Below, piece after piece: positions 56,909 through 64,000 of a DNA stretch of 64,000 nt. The notes under the pieces were generated by a model. The model did not search any database. It was not told the DNA's origin and saw only the letters and a list, made by a program, of their open reading frames with translations. The stretch spans positions 18,020,293-18,084,292 of the forward strand of contig NC_079514.1 of assembly GCF_000801105.2 (NCBI RefSeq). Reading direction: 5' to 3'. Position numbers and translations under genes: made by a program. The DNA comes from Raphanus sativus. Taxonomy: Eukaryota > Streptophyta > Magnoliopsida > Brassicales > Brassicaceae. Positions within the stretch are counted from its first letter, which is position 1, and the number at the start of each line of letters is the position of its first letter.

Positions 56909-57174
56909 TTGTATAGGGGGTCATAGTAATTTTTTTTAGGATAATTTGTATAGGGGGTCATAGTAATTTTTTTTTAATATACATAACTACTGATACAACA
57001 AAATAAATAAAGTAAGAGGTGCATCTGAAAGATTGAACACATATTCACAGGGGTCAAAATAATTTTAACTGTATATTTCAAAAAATTCATCTAAAATTAC
57101 ATTAAAAATAAAATAAATATAAATTTGATAGGGGTCATATGACCCCCCTAATTACCTCACTACCTCCGCCACTG
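56909..57174. mobile_element. hAT-like MITE near RAN1, 8-bp target duplication
   Basis: The right end ACCTCCGCCACTG matches the CAGTGGCGGA family. attataac occurs at 56901-56908 and 57175-57182, matching an 8-bp duplication. The left terminus is altered and begins with a 43-bp tandem duplication (TTGTATAGGGGGTCATAGTA twice). It contains the family's paired GGGGTCATATGACCCC. It lies 400 bp before the RAN1 ATG. Confidence 0.7.
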
Positions 57175-57182
57175 ATTATAAC

Positions 57183-57571
57183 ACACTCAACAAGTCCAAC
57201 TGCTATGAACAATAAATGTCATTAACATTTTTCAAAGAACATTTAAACAAACTCGCATACAATTGTTAAAGCCCCATAAGCTCTTGTTAACATTTTTACT
57301 TTATTTTATATTTAAAAAAAATGGATTTGTTTTCCTTTCTTTTCACTTTTGATCGTGTGGCATGACGAGAACGAAGAATCCCATTAGACATGAAAATTAG
57401 GACAATTAAGAGGGGTAAAAGAGTCATAATTAGGTGCGTGTTTTAGTTGACAAATTGCTTTCTCCACCTTCCTTTCCTCCATCTCCATTATTTTTCATTT
57501 CTTCTACATAAGAAGGATCCAAAAAAATGGTTCTCTGAGATTTCCAAAATCATCAAATCCTTTCTGCGAAA
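57183..57571 (+). promoter_or_regulatory. RAN1 5' flank and leader
   Basis: The interval between the MITE and the RAN1 ATG, so the proximal promoter is at most about 390 bp. The CT-rich stretch at 57460-57500 (CTCCACCTTCCTTTCCTCC) resembles a plant leader. No clear TATA box was seen. Confidence 0.45.
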
Positions 57572-60500
57572 ATGGCGCCGAGTAGACGGGATTTACAGCT
57601 TACTCCCCTCTCCGGAGACACTGATGCGGAGATCGGTGCCATGGAGGAAGTCCGTCTCCTCGATTCCTACGACGATAACGATGATTCTCTGAGTAAGATC
57701 GAGGAAGGAAGCGGAGATTCCTCCTCCAGTTTACGGAAGATTCAAGTCGGAATAACCGGTATGACTTGCGCCGCTTGTTCTAATTCCGTCGAAGGTGCTT
57801 TGATGAGCGTCAACGGCGTCTTCAAAGCCTCCGTCGCTTTATTACAGAACCGAGCCGATGTCCTCTTCGACCCTAACTTAGTCAAGGTTTTTCCTTTTCT
57901 TAATTTTTTTTTAATAATTGTTTCCGTTTTAATTGTCTTAAAAATCATGACTTTTAAGCTGTGTTCTTGCTGGATTGAAGTTTTTTTTTTTTTTTTAAAT
58001 AATTGTTTCCAAGTTTAGATCTTGAAGGCGTTAAGCTTTAAAAGATTTGATTTTTATAGGAAGAGGACATTAAAGAGGCTATAGAGGATGCTGGATTTGA
58101 AGCTGAGATTTTGGCTGAGCCTGTTACCTCTGGGACCAAGACACACCCCACTTTGGTGGGTCAGTTTACTATTGGTGGCATGACTTGTGCTGCTTGCGTT
58201 AACTCTGTTGAAGGCATTCTAAGAGATCTCCCTGGAGTGAAGCGAGCTGTTGTCGCTTTAGCTACCTCCTTAGGTGAAGTTGAGTATGATCCTAACGTCA
58301 TCAGTAAAGATGATATTGTGACTGCGATCGAAGATGCTGGCTTTGAGGGTTCCCTTGTGCAGAGTAATCAGCAGGATAAGCTTCTTTTGAGGGTTGATGG
58401 TGTGTTCAACGAGCTTGATGCTCAGGTTCTTGAAGGTATACTTACTAGATTGAACGGGGTTAGGCAGTTTCGTCTTGACAGGATAACGGGGGAGCTTGAG
58501 GTGGTGTTTGATCCTGAAGTTGTGAGTTCGAGATCTTTGGTTGATGGGATTCAAGGAGAAGGGTATGGGAAGTTCAAGTTGCGTGTCATGAGCCCTTACG
58601 AGAGGTTGACTTCTAAAGATACTGGAGAGGCCTCAAACATGTTTCGTCGTTTCATCTCAAGTCTTTCTCTCAGTGTGAGTTTCTTCTTATCTGCTTCTCA
58701 TCTTTTATTGAATGCACACACACACACACACACACACACACTCATTTATGATTATGATTCTTTGAATACAGATTCCACTCTTCTTCATTCAAGTGATCTG
58801 CCCCCACATTGCTCTTTTTGATACCGTACTGGTATGGAGATGTGGACCCTTCATGGTTGGTGATTGGTTGAAATGGGCCTTGGTAAGTGTTATTCAGTTT
58901 GTTATTGGCAAGCGTTTCTATGTCGCCGCATGGAGAGCTCTTCGAAATGGTTCAACTAATATGGATGTGCTGGTCGCTCTGGGCACGTCGGCGTCTTACT
59001 TCTACTCTGTTGGCGCTCTTTTATATGGAGCAGTCACTGGATTCTGGTCACCGACTTACTTTGATGCAAGTGCTATGTTAATAACATTTGTCTTGCTGGG
59101 AAAATATTTGGAATCTCTTGCAAAGGGGAAAACTTCAGATGCTATGAAGAAACTAGTACAACTTACTCCAGCAACAGCGATACTAATCGAAGGCAAAGGT
59201 ACTTTTATCATTGAATTGCCGTTTGTAATTGAAAATGTTCCTTAACAACATCAACTGTTCAGCTTTGTTTAAGCTCAGTTCCATTTTGTAGGAGAAAGAG
59301 AGATAGATGCATTACTGATCCAGCCTGGTGATTCATTAAAAGTTCTACCTGGTGGAAAGATCCCTGCAGATGGTGTTGTGGTGTGGGGTTCAAGTTACGT
59401 CAATGAAAGTATGGTGACTGGTGAATCAGTTCCTGTATCTAAAGAGGTTGATTCACCAGTAATCGGCGGTACCATTAATATGCATGGTGTTCTTCACATC
59501 AAAGCTACAAAAGTGGGATCTGATGCAGTTCTGAGCCAGATTATTAGTTTGGTGGAGACAGCCCAAATGTCCAAAGCTCCTATCCAGAAATTTGCAGACT
59601 ATGTAAGTAGATTACATAAACATGTCAATACTTGTACCATCGATTGGTGATATAATCTTTAGAATGTGAATAAATGTATTCTCATTTTCAGGTTGCAAGT
59701 ATATTTGTTCCGGTGGTGATCACTTTGGCATTGTTCACTCTAGTGGGCTGGTGAGATCTTGTTCCTTAGCTGATGGAAGACATGTGGGATTAGTTTGTTC
59801 TCATTTTCTTGAATCAAATGATAATTGTAGGTCAATTGGTGGAGCTGTTGGAGCTTACCCAGACGAATGGCTGCCCCAAAACGGAACTCACTTTGTTTTC
59901 TCGCTTATGTTCTCAATATCCGTTGTGGTAATTGCTTGCCCCTGTGCACTTGGCTTGGCAACACCGACAGCTGTTATGGTGGCAACAGGAGTTGGAGCAA
60001 CCAATGGTGTATTGATCAAAGGAGGAGATGCGTTGGAGAAAGCTCACAAAGTGAAATATGTAATCTTTGACAAAACAGGCACCTTAACTCAAGGGAAAGC
60101 TACCGTGACAACCGCAAAAGTCTTCTCAGAGATGGACCGTGGAGAATTCCTCACACTTGTTGCTTCTGCTGAGGTAGGATAAACCTTCTTCCCTTTAGCT
60201 TCCTACATTGTTAGTGAGGTAACTAAAGATATTCATAGCATCTCTCACTTTCCATAGGCTAGCAGTGAACACCCATTGGCAAAAGCTATAGTTGAGTACG
60301 CTCGACATTTCCATTTCTTTGAGGAATCTTCTGAGGATGGTGAAACAAATAACAAAGCCTCTCAAAATGCTGGATGGTTACTCGATACATCGGACTTCTC
60401 TGCTCTTCCCGGGAAAGGCATTCAGTGCTTAGTCAACAACAAGCTGATTCTGGTTGAGTTCTAAACTCCATAACATGTTATATCAACTTCTTGCTTTTTT

Positions 60501-61356
60501 GTACTGTGCGCTTCAACTTAAAGAAAGTGTTTATTTTTATTTTTTCCATCAGGTGGGAAACCGTAAACTTATGTCAGAAAACTCCATAACCATCCCAGAC
60601 CACGTCGAGAAGTTTGTTGAGGAGCTTGAAGAAAGCGCAAAGACAGGAGTCATTGTAGCCTACAGTGGCCAATTAGTAGGTGTGGTGGGAGTCGCTGATC
60701 CGCTAAAGCGAGAAGCCAATGTTGTTGTGGAAGGTCTACTTAGAATGGGTGTTCGACCTATAATGGTTACAGGTGATAACTGGAGAACAGCAAGAGCAGT
60801 CGCCAAAGAGGTAAATAAAAACATTTGGTTTGGTTCTATATCTCGGTTACAATTCGGTTTTGGTTGTGCATGAGTGCAGGTTGGTATTGAAGACGTGAGA
60901 GCGGAAGTAATGCCAGCAGGAAAAGCTGAAGTGATCCGTTCACTGCAAAAAGACGGAAGCACGGTGGCCATGGTTGGAGATGGAATCAATGACTCTCCAG
61001 CTCTAGCCGCTGCTGACGTGGGAATGGCCATTGGTGCAGGGACTGATGTAGCAATAGAAGCAGCTGATTACGTTCTGATGAGAAACAACTTAGAAGATGT
61101 TATTACAGCCATTGATCTCTCTCGCAAAACACTAACACGAATCAGGTTAAACTACGTTTTCGCCATGGCTTACAATGTAGTGTCGATACCGATAGCAGCA
61201 GGAGTGTTCTTCCCGATCCTGAGGGTGCAACTGCCGCCGTGGGCCGCAGGAGCGTGCATGGCGCTCTCATCGGTGAGTGTTGTTTGCTCCTCTTTGCTTC
61301 TTAGAAGATACAAGAAGCCGAGACTTACCACTATTTTGGAGATTACCAAGGAGTAA
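57572..61356 (+). CDS. RAN1: Copper-transporting P1B-type ATPase RAN1/HMA7
   Basis: Nine exons, 57572-57886, 58060-58674, 58772-59198, 59292-59602, 59692-59750, 59831-60173, 60258-60452, 60553-60810 and 60880-61356. All have GT/AG borders and consistent phase, giving 999 residues against about 1,001 in Arabidopsis. Two N-terminal GMTCAAC metal-binding domains lie at residues 63-69 and 145-151, and a third, Cys-less HMA-like domain follows. The transmembrane metal site is CPC at 612-614, the phosphorylated Asp is in DKTGTLT at 656, and SSEHPLAKA and GDGINDSPA (from 874) form the ATP-binding and hinge parts. It pumps copper into the secretory pathway and is needed to load ethylene receptors. 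No defect is seen. Confidence 0.97.
58716..58740 (+). repeat. CA microsatellite in RAN1 intron 2
   Basis: About a dozen uninterrupted CA units, starting after GAATG and ending at the CTCATT near the 3' splice site of intron 2. Likely length-polymorphic. Confidence 0.9.
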
Positions 61357-62623
61357 AGCCTTTTTCTTTTTCTTTCTTAATTGGAGTGATTTACTTTTGT
61401 TTTGGTTTGTTGTTTGTAATCGATCATGTAACGACACGATAAAAAAAATGGTCTTGAGAGATGTTTCTTATCTGTATGTAAGAGATTTTCTCGGCCTTTG
61501 TTGTAAAAAAATGGCGTCCTTTCTTGTGATCGATCGATGTGCATTAGCAAATTAGTTAATTTTTAACTCGCCTACAAAACGGTTAAGTTTATCGGTCTTC
61601 ATTGTTAAAATTGGTTTATAAATACATAGCCAAATGTGGGTTTTTAGTGGATAAAAAGCCCTCAAGTACAAAATGATTTGGGCAAAATCTTCTTTTTGAT
61701 CAACGATTTGGACAAAAATCTAACTAAAATTCAGTATAAAAATCTTTCATATAGCTGTACTAGACCTAGGCATAAAATCCAGAACCTGACATAAATGCGA
61801 ATCAAAGTCTCTAATCTATATATAATCCGAGATGTAAAAATTTTCCAAATAAATTTTATACGTATTACAAAACATATCCGAACTTAAAGTATTATCAACT
61901 GAAGCCGCACGAATAGTCAAAAAATATTTTAGCCCCAAAAGCTATAAAAAACCGATTCCAATGTCTAAATTAATATTTAGTATACTTTTAAACATATATA
62001 TATGTATTTCAAATAATTAATTGCATGTTTATTTTGATATGATATTTAAAAAAGTATTAAAATTTTAAATAAGTATCCTAAATACCCAATTATATATAAA
62101 TAAGTATTGCTACCTTATGTTGGTTTTTAAATTTTGTTTTTAAATTTTATTTGGAATATATATATTCCAATATATATGTACTAAACCGATATAACCCATA
62201 TCTGAATGTTATATAGTTTATTATATGAATTTTATGATGTATTACAAATTATAATCAAATAAGAAGTGTTATTATTCAATCTTGATCCATACTTGTAAAA
62301 TAGAGAATATGACCTATGAGATTCGACATGAAATTCCAAAGTAACTATCTGAATTCGAATGGATGTCCAAACGTCTTACTTGTAACCAAATAGATTAATA
62401 CATACATATTATGAGTTATTGCATACATATTAATTTGATTGCTATAAATGTTTTTTCTTTATTTTTACTTATTTTTTCTTCCTTTCATCTACATTTTTGC
62501 TTGTTTTTTCTTTATATTTTTTTTAAACTGGTACAAGTATATATATTGAGTGTGTATTATTTTAGTTGTTTGTATACACTCACAAAATAAAATTGATGAA
62601 TATCAATAAAAAATTGAACAAAA
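61357..62623. other. RAN1 3' flank and AT-rich repeat DNA
   Basis: 61357-61560 is probably the 3' UTR and termination region. 61740-62230 has CCGAACTT/AACCGAT words of Helitron-interior type. No gene is seen. Confidence 0.5.
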
Positions 62624-63461
62624 CTTAGGTTCACCCCCTAAGTTGAACCTCTACATTCACCCACCAATAAGAATTAGTTAATTGAGATTTGATATCTCTT
62701 AAAAAAGGAAACCAAGTAATAATGATTTAATGAAATAAAATTATGTTTTTAGATAAATAAAAAATAGTAGCAATCATAAAAAAATACATTTTTTTAATAT
62801 TGATAAATCCGTCAGAAAATACTAAACCCTAAACCCTAAATTATAAACCCTAAACCCTAAGTTCTAAATACTAAACCCTAAACCTTTAGGGAAAGCCTGA
62901 ACCCTTGAGCAAATCCTATACCCTAAACCCTTAAATTTAAACCAAACCTTAAATCATAAACTAAATCTTAATCCCTAAATCATAACTTCTAATACTAAAC
63001 CTTAAATCCTAAATTCCAAAATGGTTTATGGTTTAGGATTAAGAGTATATGATTTAATATTTGTCAAAGAGTTTAGGGTTTAGGGTTTAGGGTTTCGTGT
63101 TTAGAATTTAGGGTTTAATATTATGGTTTATGATTAAGGGTTTAGGGTTTAAGATTAACGATTTAGGGTATAGGATTTGCCCAAGGGTTCAGGCTTTCCC
63201 TAAGGGTTTAGGGTTTAGTATTTAGAATTTAAGGTTTAGTATTTAGAATTTAGGGTTTAGGGTTTAGTATTTTTGACCGATTTATCAATACTAAAAAAAA
63301 TATTTTTATAATTGCTACTATTTTTTATTTATCTAAAAACATAATTTTATTTCATTAAATTCTTATTATTTGGTTTCCTTTTTTAAGAGATATCAAATCT
63401 CAATTAACTAATTCCTATTGGTGGGTGAATGTAGAGATTCACCTTAGGGGGTGAAGGTAAG
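62624..63461. mobile_element. Long palindromic element with telomere-like repeats in both arms
   Basis: The left arm starts CTTAGGTTCACCCCCTAAG and the right arm ends CTTAGGGGGTGAAGGTAAG, its inverse. The arms stay complementary inward (CTACATTCACCCACCAATA against TATTGGTGGGTGAATGTAG, and GAGATTTGATATCTCTTAAA against TTAAGAGATATCAAATCTC) for roughly 400 bp. The inner halves are AAACCCTAAACCCTAAA on the left and the inverse on the right. The total is about 838 bp, with a small loop near 63040. The target duplication was not resolved because the flanks are A/T runs. Confidence 0.82.
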
Positions 63462-64000
63462 TTTTTTTTCTAAAAAATTTCCTTAAGACCCCAAAACATA
63501 GTCATATGACATTGTATATTATCATATCCGAAAAAGAGAAAGAGAAAGTTCACTTGAGTAAATGTGGATATTAATAACATCAGATTATAGCGTTTATGAC
63601 AGTTCTGCTATTGTATACCAACATTGCTCTTTTAATAACGTTTATAAATTTAAAACGCTATGTTTAGTATCGCGGGAAAATAATTTTTTATCTCCGCATT
63701 AATTTGCTAAGTGTATGCGCCTTACTATTGCAGACCCAAAATTAAAAGCTAAAGTTAATGTAAACTATCTCAAATTTTAGTAAAAAAATATTGTTAACCT
63801 TTGACCAGAATTATTGTTGGTTATTAGGGTTCTAACCCGAATAGTTGTGAATTATATACTTGGATAATGATTGAATCGCGCACGAGGTCACTTTCCTTAA
63901 AGAGTATTTCGACCCTATTCCAAACCTTGGGTTACACGAAATCCCTTTGTAGGATAAGACAATCAAAGTCTCACTCTTGTTCTAGGCTAAGATACAAGAG
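63462..64000. other. Intergenic DNA at the window end
   Basis: 63580-63690 has AGCGTTTATGA and AAAACGCTATG words that could be subterminal transposon sequence. No gene is supported. Confidence 0.4.

Overview
This is a nuclear genome segment from a plant of the mustard family (Brassicaceae), most likely tribe Brassiceae (Brassica, Raphanus or a close relative). The evidence is a complete RAN1/HMA7-type copper-ATPase gene with eight introns, a pair of nucleotide-sugar glycosyltransferase genes resembling Arabidopsis At5g44820, short AT-rich introns, and transposon families typical of these genomes: Kaonashi-type Mutator-like elements, Helitrons ending in hairpin plus CTAG, CACTA remnants and CAGTGGCGGA-ended MITEs. 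RAN1 is At5g44790 in Arabidopsis, so the host genes look microsyntenic with At5g44790-At5g44820. I see no copy of the large gene expected between them (At5g44800, a CHD-type remodeller). The species cannot be fixed from the sequence alone.

Only three host genes look intact: two tandem glycosyltransferase copies (3475-4868 and 39715-41510, same strand) and the RAN1 orthologue (57572-61356). The two glycosyltransferases are about 35 kb apart, and mobile DNA fills nearly all of that gap. From left to right the window holds: a broken CACTA element (300-2202); a Helitron end just upstream of glycosyltransferase 1; a 207-bp hAT-like MITE (6441-6647); a 13.6-kb Mutator-like element with about 85-bp terminal inverted repeats (6813-20405); a Helitron on the minus strand (20846-22751); a second minus-strand Helitron that captured the 3' half of a folate-binding (COG0354/At1g60990-type) gene (24035-26918); a young intact Copia element (28153-33524); and a LINE with both ORFs intact (33881-39389) that ends 190 bp before glycosyltransferase 2. 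Between glycosyltransferase 2 and RAN1 lie older debris: a foldback hairpin, a tRNA-like short element, a TMK-type receptor-kinase fragment, an RNase H-like fragment, a CACTA end, a Gypsy remnant split by a MITE, two Helitrons, a Stowaway-like MITE and another hAT-like MITE. A telomere-motif-rich 838-bp palindrome follows RAN1.

The most interesting unit is the large Mutator-like element. On the plus strand, starting just inside its left terminal repeat, it carries an eight- or nine-exon DUF1985/Ulp1-type cysteine protease gene and then a small F-box-like gene. On the minus strand, reading from its right terminal repeat, it carries a MURA-type transposase (one internal stop codon), two small GRF zinc-finger genes and an acidic nuclear-looking protein. 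The two GRF genes share a near-identical promoter layout: an ACTTAAATAG box (CTATTTAAGT on the coding strand) about 80 bp before the ATG, and three AACGGCTA repeats about 10-20 bp beyond it that resemble mitosis-specific activator sites. Two minisatellite arrays rich in GTATTC/GTATAC motifs also lie inside the element. Together these suggest a multi-gene transposon with its own regulatory program: transposition, SUMO or ubiquitin-pathway interference, and possibly cell-cycle-timed expression. The last part is inference.
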